Of a stretch of 26,392 nucleotides of DNA, positions 8,951 to 18,337 are shown piece by piece. The notes beneath the pieces were generated by a model. The model saw only the letters and a program-made list of their open reading frames with translations. It ran no database searches and was not told where the DNA came from. The stretch spans positions 61,758 through 88,149 of the forward strand of contig RDEW01000093.1 in assembly GCA_011109175.1 (NCBI GenBank), in the 5' to 3' direction. The position numbers were made by a program, and so were the translations under genes. Origin of the DNA: Dicyema japonicum (Eukaryota > Dicyemida > Rhombozoa > Dicyemidae). Every line of letters starts with the position of its first letter. Within the stretch, counting starts at the first letter, position 1.

Positions 8951-9119
8951 ACGATAAAAAAACTTGACTCATCTGGACTTCGGTCGATGGACCTAAAATA
9001 GATAACTGACAATTTTATTTGATGATGGCTCCTTAACCGGTTCACATTCCGCGCGATTGTTGTCTAGAGTTAGATAACTAAAAGTATAATCAAGAAGTAT
9101 TGTCTTTTCTCAAGAAAGC

Positions 9120-9352
9120 GGTGCAATGCGGCTAGTTGGTCAATAATTACTTTCCTTCTTTCTGATGGCGTCATTGGATCCACCTTACTGAGGAGACGCC
9201 CAATGCCTGGCCGGCATCAAGAGGATCCACCTATTCTTTCCCCGGGGACAACATCGTTACCTGGAGACAAGTTCTGGAACGCTGGAACGAGTCAGGATCA
9301 ATGAGTTAGTTAGTTTGGTTACCCTTGGTCTCTGGAATAAATTTAATTTAAT
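9120..9352 (+). repeat. Interspersed repeat family B, copy 2
   Basis: Diverged partner of 7836-8117 (see there), in the same orientation. It lies directly upstream of a LINE relic, so it may be part of that insertion or a separate element nested beside it. Confidence 0.6.
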
Positions 9353-10230
9353 CAGCAATTTCACGTGAACCATAATACAACAAACTAATGGAAGAGTCCA
9401 GATTGGAAAAATTACTTCAAAATCAAGGCTACTCCCTATAGGGTCCCACAAGGTTCCCCTCTGTCTCCTTTCCTATTTAACCTTTTCTACACGATTTACT
9501 TACTACTAAAGATCATGAAACTATGTTTTTTATCTTATCGCTACAAGATGCAAATCTCCTTCCAGAATTGTAACGGTGGTACAGTCACACTTCAACCAGG
9601 TGTCTGACTGGCTATCCGTGAATTTGCTGTTTGTGTCTTCATCCAAGTATCAGTTCACCCTATTTACTACGAACAGGAGATTTAATGGTTGACTTTACAT
9701 ATTCCTCAGAAACATTCCCATTCTTTATACGGGAATCCTGAAGCTCCTTGGAGTGATATTCGACTCTCTTATGACGTTCTCCTGTCACCGAGGGTTTTCG
9801 AAAATGGAATGTCCTAAAAGCTATCATAAATAAGAACCCCTTCTTACCTACAGCTTGTATCAACACACTCTATTTTCAAGTTATTGTGGCGACTATTGTA
9901 TATGTCTGTTCTGCTTGGAGACTTGCTCTTCTCTCTTCGAGGGTCGAGCGTATGCACTCTTTCAGGCGAAAGATTACGTGGTATATGTTATCAAACACCA
10001 TATCCATCCCCAGTCTCCCTTCAGAGGCGGCGACGTTGAGAAATGGCCATGGCTTGATACGTATCTGCGAACAGCTAGGAAACCCATTCAGAGAAAGGGC
10101 CGCCCATGCTGAGGAATTCAAATCGGCAATAAAAAAGTGCATTTCAATAGAATTAAAGGAGACACTTCAGGAATGCAGATGGATCGCTGGCGGAGCATTC
10201 GAAAAGAATTCAAGAGATTTTGGAGGCTAA
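9353..10230 (+). mobile_element. Non-LTR retrotransposon relic (reverse transcriptase, broken)
   Basis: At about 9440 the plus strand reads VPQGSPLSPFLFNLFY, the classic reverse-transcriptase block before the catalytic YxDD. The frame then shifts several times. LKLLGVIFDSLMTFSCH near 9730-9790 matches the LGV.FD..LTF block found after the catalytic domain of jockey/R1-like LINEs. A 114-codon open tail (9886-10230) continues to the 3' end. The catalytic motif itself is not readable. Multiple frameshifts and stops show it is dead. Clade assignment is uncertain. Confidence 0.75.
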
Positions 10231-10670
10231 GATGACTCAATTAGTGAGTTAATAACTTAGGGATTTTAAATCAAGTTCTTAGCCAAATCTCTCAGTGTGT
10301 ATGTGGCTGCTTGAATAAAAGATTTTTTTGTTCCAAAACTTCAAATAAGAAATGCCACTAAGTGAGTCACACGGCAATAACACCATTTAGAAAATAAAAG
10401 AATGAACGCCACCAAGACCTCCTATAGTCTCCTGAATATCCCTTCGGGACGGCAGTCAAACTACTTTCTGGTTCCTTGCCAAAGATACGAGAAGAAACCT
10501 TTTTTTAGAGATTTTTCCAGAACTCCAAAACTAACCACAGGAGAAAGTTTTTTCACACCCGAATTTTGTATGTTTAGAGTTAAGGCTTCCTAAAATAAGA
10601 CAATTAGAATGCATGTCAAAGAAACCTTTAATGTAGTCCATACCTAACCGACAACTGTTATTATAAACTG
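10231..10670. other. LINE 3' flank and unassigned sequence
   Basis: Contains a 63-codon plus-strand frame at 10402-10593 with no recognised domain. An aataaaag near 10315 could be the LINE or host polyadenylation region. Nothing else is supported. Confidence 0.4.
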
Positions 10671-10899
10671 GCTTAATTATGATGGAATAACCAGGCAACC
10701 TTGAACGAATTAGAATTAACTCGAAATGGAGGCAGAGTGAGGTACCACGGACACGTCTCCAATAGATATTAGCGCCCTAACCTTTATGCTAATAACTCAC
10801 AAAAGATGGTAAACAGCATACCCGTTAAAGTTAGCAGTAGCTGTTCCCTTATCTTTGTCTTGTCGATGATTAGGATTTGTACCTCAACAGATCCTAATA
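10671..10899. repeat. Left copy of a 230-bp duplication ending at an N
   Basis: 229 bases nearly identical to 10901-11129, with four substitutions noticed (for example gcttaattat versus gctcaattat). The single N at 10900 separates them. The pattern fits two overlapping haplotype contig ends placed end to end rather than a biological tandem repeat. No gene is seen inside. Confidence 0.85.
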
Positions 10900-10900
10900 N

Positions 10901-11129
10901 GCTCAATTATGATGGAATAACCAGGCAACCTTGAACGAATTAAAATTAACTCGAAATTGAGGCAGAGTGAGGTACCACGGACACGTCTCCAATAGATATT
11001 AGCGCCCTAACCTTTATGCTAATAACTCACAAGAGATGGTAAACAGCATACCCGTTAAAGTTAGCAGTAGCTGTTCCCTTATCTTTGTCTTGTCGATGAT
11101 TAGGATTTGTACCTCAACAGATCCTAATA
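10901..11129. repeat. Right copy of the 230-bp duplication after the N
   Basis: Partner of 10671-10899. Unlike the left copy, it continues into unique sequence to the right, as expected if this is the start of the next contig. Confidence 0.85.
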
Positions 11130-11936
11130 GGCTTTCCAAGGTCTCCCTCTTCATCCAGAAGGATCTACCTTTATCGAAACGATGATGAGTATCATTTCAT
11201 ATCCATCTCCTTCCTGTAGCAAATGACAATATCCCTAAGAGTGTTAGAAAAAGTGGGTTTGCACCAAACTGTTGATAGTTCAGGGGCGTCTCATGTACTT
11301 GGGTCAAAATACGTCTCCCAGCACTTGGGTCATGTGCGTCTCTGTTGGACCTATTCGAATCCTTAAGTGGGTTTTTAAGACAATTTTTGTTTTTCAACAC
11401 GTTTTTATTTTTCTCTTCACAATAGTCCAGTCAACTGCCTTCCAGAGAAGCGTCTTGAGTTTCATTTTTCTAAGGAGGAACCGCAACTGTCTTTTTCTCC
11501 TCCTTTGAGACTTTCTTGTATCCACTCCAATGTTAACCCGGAAGGCTAAAAAGACTAAGTCGAGAACGATCATCCTAAGCTTTTCCAGACCCCTTGAATC
11601 ATGCAAAAGTTGCCGAGAGAAAGTTAGTATTGGCGCAAACGATGGTAAATCCAAGAAGTTCGTGGGACCAACGCCGCTCCCGAGAATCTCCCAGTTTTTG
11701 CGAGACTGCGCTTCCAATCTCTTGGTGACAGACAGGCCTAAGTGGGAAGTTTTCATTTTATTCTCGGTCACAATCGCTAGTGTAGTACCAACAAATTTTT
11801 AAGATATTCATTACACATGTAGCACACTAACATTTATAGCGTCTTTTTTTGATCTTTTTTAATTTTTTTGAATTATGCCGAAAATTCTTGTACTTTGCTT
11901 CTATTCCATATCTTCATTTCTTAATTATCGTCTCAG
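11130..11936. other. No supported gene; overlapping open frames
   Basis: Both strands are open over 11394-11802 (125 codons minus, 90 codons plus). Neither product resembles a known family, and the antisense overlap suggests at least one is chance. The GC content is intermediate, as in the mobile-element debris nearby, so an old repeat is possible. 11803-11936 is T-rich and lacks a 5.8S or ITS-like match. Confidence 0.4.
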
Positions 11937-12092
11937 TAATGATCCTTCTGCAGGTTCACCTACAGAAACCTTGTTACGACTTTTACTTCTTTTAAATGAG
12001 TAGGCTCGGGTGTCTACTCACACCCTTTAAAGGGCACAATCCACCAACCTGACCAAATCATTCATCGGTAGTAGTGACCGGCGATCCGCTTC
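11937..12092 (-). rRNA. 18S rRNA, 3'-terminal fragment
   Basis: On the plus strand taatgatccttctgcaggtt followed by cacctacagaaaccttgtta and cgacttttacttc is the complement of the universal 18S 3' end. aaatcattcatcggtagtagtgac is the conserved helix-44 region, with a shortened divergent loop between. The match stops at about 12092, where SINE body sequence begins. No 5.8S is seen on the 3' side (below 11937). It is an isolated, probably non-functional piece of rDNA, not an rDNA unit. Confidence 0.85.
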
Positions 12093-12176
12093 GGCTTGAT
12101 GAGTGCCGTCATCAGTGAACATTTCACTGCGGAACCGGATAGTCTATATAAGACATACACACAAGAAAAAAAACAG
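12087..12176 (+). mobile_element. SINE, copy 2 (3' body only)
   Basis: Matches the body of the SINE at about 3728-3812: gcttcggcttgatgag, then gtcat.aataaacatttcact-like and gcggaaccggat, ending at cacaagaaaaaaaa. The tRNA-derived head is missing. The 5' junction is with the 18S fragment. Confidence 0.75.
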
Positions 12177-12930
12177 AGAAGTGATTAGCATTCCTAGAAT
12201 CTCTTTCATCGATTAGCTATAATAACTTTTCTTTGCTAAAAATAAAGTGTGTGTTCTGCCTGAGGGGATGTGGCTCCTCGAAAAGTGCACATTTCAAGGC
12301 AATAAAAAAATAAAATTCCTTAATTATTATGCAGCATTTAATCGACTTGTCTCAGGAGGAACCCAATGACATACAACCATAAAAAAGGATCATTCATTCT
12401 TCCCACTATATGAGTCATTTCTTGGAGTCTTTTTTCAAAAATATGGTTCTGGATTGACTCGTGTGTTTGGAAAGACTTGTTTCTTTAAGATTGTGTAACA
12501 TATCACAATAAATGACAGTCAAATCGCAACAGAACGTATTCAAGGATACTCTTTTTGTAAGCGAATGCTTTTCTGTCGTTCTTTAGTCTACCTTTTTCCA
12601 GACGACTGTCAATATTATAAAAAACCTCATTCTATGAGGATAACGGTACGACAAATGCTTAAAATATAAGAATCCATAAATCCTAGTCACCATCGAAAGC
12701 TCTGGAGCGAGTGGAATGTTATTGGAGTTTTCAACAAAATCAGAATGTGATTGGGCTACGACTCACGAGCATATATGGATTCACAGCGCCTGGATATGCG
12801 GTAGTACCCACGTCTCTTGGCACTTGGAACATGATTTGTTAGTGATGACTTTGCCTCTGTTTCCTAACAGATAATATTAAAGCGGCATAGCACTCTCACA
12901 TTCACAAAAAACAAAAAGTCAATAAATTCA
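12177..12930. other. No gene seen
   Basis: Contains the short repeat relative at about 12237-12265 and otherwise unrecognised DNA. The region left of 12930 should hold the 3' UTR of the minus-strand myotubularin gene, but no canonical AATAAA was found close to the stop. Confidence 0.45.
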
Positions 12931-14659
12931 TTAGCAATCGTTATCCTTTCTAAATTGTAGCAATTCGCCGTTCTTCATCACAAGCATAGCATTCGTCATA
13001 AGAGAGGCTATATTATGCTTCAAATACATGTTTTTCCAAAATTTGAGCTTAATGGGAGACACAGTTGGGAGAATAACAGAGGGAGAACAGTCTCGCAGAT
13101 AAAAGGGATTCCTATACTCGTCCAGTCTGTCATTCAAGTATGACCACAACGAGACTGTGCGGACTTTAGCCTCTGCAGATTCCATAGCCGATTCAGAGTT
13201 AAAAAGAAATGTTCCAAAATGTGCAGAAAAGCAGTGCTTTAGAATGTCGAGAAGAAAGGCTTCGTTGAATTCAAAGACGTTAGGGAACTGACAAATCAAT
13301 TGCCACACACAGTCCAGAAATATGGGAAAATTATAAGATCTCTTTGAATCTGAGTACATAGGGGTTCCGTGACCGTGTAGTATGGCAAAGTTTGAAGAAA
13401 AATAAACCCACTCTTTCTCGATTAAGACCTCAAATCCAACAATCGTGCGATAGTAAGGATCCAGCATCAGCATGGTTAAGGAAACCAGCACAGGTATTTT
13501 GTCCAATCCATCAGAACTGTGAACCAATACAGATCGCCATCCATATTTGACAGTTGTAACAATTTTGAAAGCTTCATTCAAGAAGATTGAAACATTCTCA
13601 AGCCAGCTGGTCTGATCCACCCTAGAAAACCAACTATTCTAAATCAATGGAAGAGAAATAGAATTCTAAATATGCGGTCAATCATTACTCTGAGCTTCTT
13701 GAAGCTTTCACGCACAATGTGGATATTGGGAACCGACAGGAATGTCACCTGGCAGTAGGGATAGTTATTGATCGACTCAACGCCACCTCCTTTCGTTCTC
13801 TGTGCAGCTGCAGTATTTTTTGAACGACAGTCGAAGATCTGTAAATAGTGGGACTGCGTGTTTGCATCTAGTATGGCTTGTATTAACTCCTCATCTTCGG
13901 TTGATCTATGCTCACCAACTCCAACGAGAGGCTGACTGCACCTAAAAGTTTATAATTGCTTCAAACCGTGTTATTACCGATTGATTCCGCGGATTTAGCC
14001 AGGAAACTGTCGGAAAACAACCATTCAATCTGAATTTAGCAGATTGTCTGAGTTTTTCATCATCAATTTCCACAGGAACAACCAAAATTGATGGGTAGAG
14101 CTCACATACGCCAAACCTAAAATAATATTAAAAGCTAATACGATTCGTTTATCTGGGAAATACGCCAAATGTCATTGGGAATGTCCAAACGGCGAAGTTC
14201 CTTTGCTAAATTGAAGACTTCCCAGCCATTTGAGGAGAATTTATCCTCCAAATAGTAAGCCCAAAGGTTGGTAGTGTCATTTACTAGCGGAAATGAGAAT
14301 TTGGTAAGGAGATCGTAAATATCCTTTCCCACAGAAGTCTTTGATGCTGACATAAACTTGTAAACACCCGTATCTTTGCACTCCACTACGATTAAAGTAG
14401 GTTCATTTGGTTGGTCCCCGGATAATTCAATGCTTCCGATGAGTCCAAAGGGAATTTCGAATTTAAAAACTTCCTCAATTAGTTCTGATATAAAAAACAA
14501 TCTGAGATTTGTAAAGGTTAGAGTTCCAACAAAGCTGCGGATAGGGTGGACATAGACCACATCCTTGAATACGTTTCGTTCTTTCTCGCAGTTGTAGAAA
14601 ATATCCTCCCCGTATGAATTGACCAGACTTTTCGAATGTATTTTTAGTTCCCGAATCAT
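12931..14659 (-). CDS. Myotubularin-related pseudophosphatase, MTMR6/7/8-like
   Basis: Four exons: 14659-14142 (ATG), 14116-13967, 13941-13689 and 13638-12931. Introns are 25, 25 and 50 nt. The summed frame is 1629 nt, about 542 residues, similar to MTMR9 and a little shorter than MTMR6. Exon 1 is the PH-GRAM domain (GTLTFTNLRLFFIS; GWEVFNLAKELRRLDIPND). Exons 2-3 carry the start of the phosphatase domain (CSQPLVG, DCRSKNTAAAQRTKGGG). Exon 4 has the P-loop region and the SPIKLKFWKNMY end. Active family members have HCSDGWDR; here it is HSSDGLDK (about 13497-13523), so nucleophile Cys and catalytic Arg are both replaced. Known dead MTMRs act as partners of active 3-phosphatases on PI3P membranes; that role here is inference. 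No FYVE domain or C-terminal coiled coil was noted. Confidence 0.85.
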
Positions 14660-14779
14660 TAATGCGGATTACCATTATTAATATAGGCACGTAAGCGATG
14701 CCAAGATCATGACAAAGCATGTGCAACACGAAAAGTTAAAAATCTGAATAACGTCCCCTATCTTTTTCGATCCGTTGAC

Positions 14780-14926
14780 ATGTTCCGTAGCGTATCCTTA
14801 GATTTTCATCTAGAATAACCGGCAGTGTTGTCCTCGGCTGGCCGCGGAAACGAGAAGCTTTTAAGATTACCAACTGAATGCGGATTATTATTATTTAAGC
14901 ACATCACGAGAGCCATACTAATTATA
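14780..14926 (-). mobile_element. LINE 3'-end unit, tandem copy 1
   Basis: 147-bp unit repeated directly at 14927-15073. On the minus strand it encodes FRGQPRTTLPVILDE, the same C-terminal block as YRGRPRTTLPIVLQ in the LINE ORF just to the right. It is thus a truncated 3' end of a related LINE. A weaker third relative of its aatgcggattattattattt end lies at 14661-14700, touching the myotubularin start codon. Confidence 0.65.
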
Positions 14927-15073
14927 ATGTTCCGTAGCGTATCCTTAGATCTTCATCAAGAATAACCGGCAGTTTTGTCCTTGGCTCGCCGCGGAAACGA
15001 GAAGCTTTTAATATTACTAACTGAATGCGGATTATTATTATTTAAGCACATCACGAGAGCCATACTAATTAAA
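14927..15073 (-). mobile_element. LINE 3'-end unit, tandem copy 2
   Basis: Second copy of the 147-bp unit, with several substitutions against the first (FRGEPRTKLPVILDE), so it is not an exact assembly echo. No N separates the copies, which suggests a genuine tandem duplication of LINE 3' ends. Confidence 0.65.
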
Positions 15074-15140
15074 GCCCCGCATGTGCAGCAAAAGAAACTA
15101 GGTAAGATGTCATCATTTTCCATGCTCCCTTGTTCCTAGC

Positions 15141-15925
15141 CTAGGCTCTCATGCTGTCAAGGTCGTCGTCATTTATTAGATTTTTTTTGATCTTGACCAG
15201 GTCTATTTGTAAGACTATTGGCAGTGTTGTTCTAGGTCTTCCACGATAATGGTCTTCTTGACTAACATAGTATGTTTCCATAGATATGTTCGATGGGGAT
15301 GTTAATTCCATCCTCAGCAGGTGTCCGAAGAGCTTCCATCGGGATTCCAGTACTTCTAAGCTGATAGGTCTAGTGCTGCATCTCTTATATAAAGCGTTCT
15401 TCGATATTCTCGTAGGCCAAGTAGTTCCAGTTATTTTTCTATGCTGACCTCTGTGGAACGAGTCTAGTTTTTCCATATCCGATGATGAGGTCGCCCTAGT
15501 TCCAGCGTTATATAAAAGTACGGTTTTTATGAATGAGTTGTATAGTAGGATTCTCATTTTCGTGTCGATGCCTTTTTGATTGAGCCATAAATTATTTAGT
15601 TTATATAACGCAGCAATGGCTATAATTTTCCTACGTAAAATATCATCGCTAACTCCCAAGAGTGAACAGAGTTTCATTACTTGTCGACACTTTTCTTCTA
15701 GGACGTTACTCATCCTTCTTATCTCTGTGAGTTCTGTTTTCTCTCTGTTCACAGTAAGAAACCATTTCTCTAGTACATCTGGTGCTTTTTCTAATAGGTT
15801 TTCCAAGACCTCTTTGTCTCTAGAAATTAGGTCTACATCGTCCGCGTAGATTACTTCTTCCGTCTTTTCTTGGTATGACGGTCTAAGTTTCCTCATAGCG
15901 GCTTCCAAATAAATTGTGAATAGTA
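15141..15925 (-). mobile_element. Non-LTR retrotransposon ORF fragment with catalytic YADD
   Basis: Minus-strand open frame of at least 255 codons, without stops up to the N at 15926. From the cut end it reads LFTIYLEAAMRK, then VIYADDVDLIS (catalytic Asp pair), EKWFLTVNREKTE and LYNAGTRATSS, then a His/Arg-rich HRGQHRKITGTTWPTRISK, LFGHLLRM and finally YRGRPRTTLP. This is the palm-thumb and C-terminal part of a LINE reverse transcriptase. The N-terminal endonuclease and fingers are absent because the contig ends. The frame is intact where visible, so the copy is young. The clade was not determined. Confidence 0.85.
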
Positions 15926-16018
15926 NCTGAGTTCTCGATTGTATGATGAGTGTTTTTCAGACATTTTTCTTAACCGTTGTACAGAGAAGAAACGAGGCAC
16001 GTCACCACCTCACCAAAA

Positions 16019-16073
16019 AGGACCTCTTTGTCTTCAGAAATTAGGTCTACATCGTCCGCGTAGATTCGCGTAG
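16019..16073 (-). mobile_element. Short LINE fragment
   Basis: About 48 bases match 15809-15855 of the neighbouring LINE (gacctctttgtct..agaaat and catcgtccgcgtagatt), covering the YADD region. A small internal repeat, cgcgtagatt, follows. It lies on the other side of the N at 15926. Confidence 0.7.
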
Positions 16074-16456
16074 ATTTGGAGGAATAGTTTTCATAATGTA
16101 ATCTTCACCAAAGGATTTGATCAGGAAGAAGGGAGGAAAATCCCTTTCAACTACTGTGTCGTCCCAGAAGGACTCGTCGCCTCACGAATGGGATCTTTGA
16201 CTTTCACTGAAAATTATATCTTTCGGATTAATTAATTGACCCCGGATACATCAAGAAAGAAGTTAAAGTATTCACTTCTACAGAAAACAGAGTCCATTCG
16301 GAAACAACATAAAAGGAAAAAGACGTCCATTACTTGTAGTTGTGGAAACCCCTCCAGTGGAGTGGGGGAGAGCAAATGATCCTTTTTTGTGCCGGCATGG
16401 CACTGTGCGCCACCTAGACAGATGGATCACATGACGCCACTTTAATAGGAAGGGAA
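16074..16456. other. No gene seen
   Basis: Unique-looking sequence of mixed composition between LINE debris and the duplicated SINE. The open frame on the minus strand (16278-16478) reads into the SINE and has no recognised domain. Confidence 0.45.
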
Positions 16457-16612
16457 ATGGGAAAAACAAATAAAACAAGCAGAAAAACTTAAACTAATTA
16501 GCCACGTATACCACATGGGCCACGCGGCGAATCACTGGATTCAAACCCACGACCTTCAGATTCGATGCAATCAGACATTACATTAAGCCATAAGGCCAAC
16601 ATTATCAAATAG
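16457..16612 (-). mobile_element. tRNA-derived SINE, second family, left copy
   Basis: Read on the minus strand, ttatggcttaatgtaatgtc resembles a tRNA D-arm and A box, and ggtcgtgggtttgaatccag is a variable loop plus B box. The body runs through cgcgtggcccatgtggtata to a T-rich end. It ends at the N (16613) and is repeated immediately after it with about five substitutions. The head differs from that of the SINE at 3629. Confidence 0.65.
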
Positions 16613-16613
16613 N

Positions 16614-16769
16614 ATGGGAGGAACAAATAAAACAAGCAGAAAAACTTAAACCAATTAGCCACGTATACCACATGGGCCACGCGGCGAATCACTGGATTCA
16701 AACTCACGACTTTCAGATTCGATGCAATCAGACATTACATTAAGCCATAAGGCCAACATTATCAAATAG
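16614..16769 (-). mobile_element. tRNA-derived SINE, second family, right copy
   Basis: Same element as 16457-16612 after the N; probably the other haplotype or the overlapping contig end rather than a second insertion. Confidence 0.65.
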
Positions 16770-16920
16770 AAAATAAAATTATTCGTAAGCGAATAAAATT
16801 AAATATTTAATTTTTAACAAAAAATTATTATATATTGATTTTATTAGAGGAAAGTGCGGTTATCAACTGGATAAGTACCTGTAAATCATTTATTTTTCAC
16901 ATAATTTTCCTTATTTTAGC

Positions 16921-17046
16921 GAATCTTTAACCTTCTCCCGAATGCACCGGGTAGTTTCAAACCCCAACGACACACAAAAAGCCACAGTCCTTAACTCCAC
17001 GTATTGAGGCAAAAGAGCCCCGAAAAATGTCGAACAATTTTCGAAT
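16921..17046 (-). CDS. Possible exon of an unrecognised gene
   Basis: A minus-strand frame reads YYYVFENCSTFFGALLPQY then VELRTVAFCVSLGFETTR, looking protein-like in an AT-rich setting. A 22-nt gt-ag interval (about 17068-17089 on the plus strand) could join it to an upstream piece, but phases could not be reconciled. No family was recognised. The interval 16770-17628 otherwise shows nothing definite. Confidence 0.25.
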
Positions 17047-17628
17047 ACATAATAATATTGTCGAGGTATCTTCTATGACGAATAATACCACTACTTGGAT
17101 ATATTCTGGATCTCATAAAATCTCGTAGAAACGTTTTTATTTGCTGTTAACAAATATGTTCCCAAAGTGTTCTTTTAGAATTCTTCACTCAGAGATTCCA
17201 AGTTATTTCATTTTTACCTCAAAAAGAGCGTATAAATTGTATTGTTTCTCGGATACTTCCGGTTTACGTTCAATCCTGTCAAAATTTTATTTTTTTCAAA
17301 TATTCTTAGGTGTTTGAAACAAATAATGCTATGTTTATCTCATTCTTTAAATTTCCAACAAGTCCTTCGTTCCCCCTAATCGAAAACAGGACTTTGAGAT
17401 CGTGACGTTGTTGTAGTTGTCGAATTTTATTAAAAAGTAATTTTATTCCAAAATTGGTTAACTATCGTAGAACCTGTAAGTCGATCACTAACGACGCATT
17501 TAATTATTTAGACGACCGATACGAGCTTACATGGGCTCGATGAGCAATGGGCCAAGTTGAGGTCACTTTTGAAGCGCTTAGAATCATGTGATTAGTTACT
17601 TGCTGAAACTTGAAAACTTTAATATTTG

Positions 17629-17841
17629 TTAGCTGCAAAATGACAATTTATTTGCATGCAAAAAAGTCACTTCAATTTGATTTAATTCTACGCGAATTCC
17701 GAAAGCAGCACAATCGCTAATAAATTTTTTCTTTCGTTTTTTAATTCGATTTTCATTGAAGCAAAAAGTCCTAAAAGTGTCATATTTATTATCGAGACGT
17801 GAGTATTCTACAATATGACACGGTTTATTATTGATTCTACG
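17629..17841 (-). CDS. Unrecognised ORF truncated by an N
   Basis: A minus-strand frame of about 70 codons runs from the N at 17842 to a stop at 17629: RRINNKPCHIVEY, FNENRIKKRKKKF, then GIRVELNQIEVTFLHANK. Although it follows PWP2 in the same orientation and frame, it does not match what PWP2 should encode next. I therefore treat it as the 3' part of a different gene on another contig. Function is unknown. Confidence 0.35.
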   Translation of the reverse strand, partial: RRINNKPCHIVEYSRLDNKYDTFRTFCFNENRIKKRKKKFISDCAAFGIRVELNQIEVTFLHANKLSFCS

Positions 17842-17842
17842 N

Positions 17843-18337
17843 TCCATTAAATTTTTTTTCAATCATAGGTGACATGAAAACGTGTACATAATTTCCCTTA
17901 GTAACAGCAAAATATCTATTTTGATAAAAAATGTTTTTTACTTTCCGTTAGGACTAAATGAGATATCAAAAACAAGACAATTTAATCGATGAGTTCTTAG
18001 AACACATCTACCAGAACAACTGCAAAGGTAAAGAACTCCATCTAAGTATTTAATAAAGTAATAACTTTCATCTGCCATGACTAAAATAGCGCCAGATGGA
18101 CAAAGCGCGAGACTTGTTATATTACACGAAGTTTCAATCGGAAAGGTTGATGTCTTGTTGCTAGTAATAAACTATTAAAAAAACTTTTTGAGATCATAAC
18201 AAGTAATTTTATTACCAACAGGACTTAAAAGCTTGTTACCGTCAGGAAAAAACAAAATATTTCCAATTCTATATACACATCCGAATAAATTTTCAAACTG
18301 AAAATAAGCATATTTATACTTTGTAGTTAAAATTCAT
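17843..18337 (-). CDS. PWP2: PWP2 (periodic tryptophan protein 2), 5' part
   Basis: Five exons on the minus strand: 18337-18320 (18 nt, from ATG), 18297-18185, 18160-18066, 18041-17942 and 17915-17843. Introns are 22, 24, 24 and 26 nt. The protein starts MNFNYKFENLFGCVYRIGN and continues FPDGNKLLSPVGNKITCYDL, the diagnostic N-terminus of PWP2. The next WD-repeat segments are SLALCPSGAILVMADENG, DISFSPNGK and YFAVTKGNYVHVF. PWP2 is a nucleolar WD40 scaffold of the UTP-B module in the small-subunit processome, needed for early pre-18S processing. Only about 130 of the expected roughly 900 residues are present; the frame is cut by the N at 17842 and homology stops there. Confidence 0.9.

Noticed and set aside
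9855-10142. Overlapping ORFs on both strands
   Set aside because: They are alternative frames of the decayed LINE tail; only the frame continuing the RT C-terminus is kept.
11394-11802. 125-codon minus and 90-codon plus ORFs
   Set aside because: They overlap antisense and neither shows a family motif, splice partner or regulatory context.
11803-11936. ITS1 and 5.8S continuing the rDNA
   Set aside because: No 5.8S-conserved segment is found on the 3' side of the 18S fragment, so this is not an rDNA unit.
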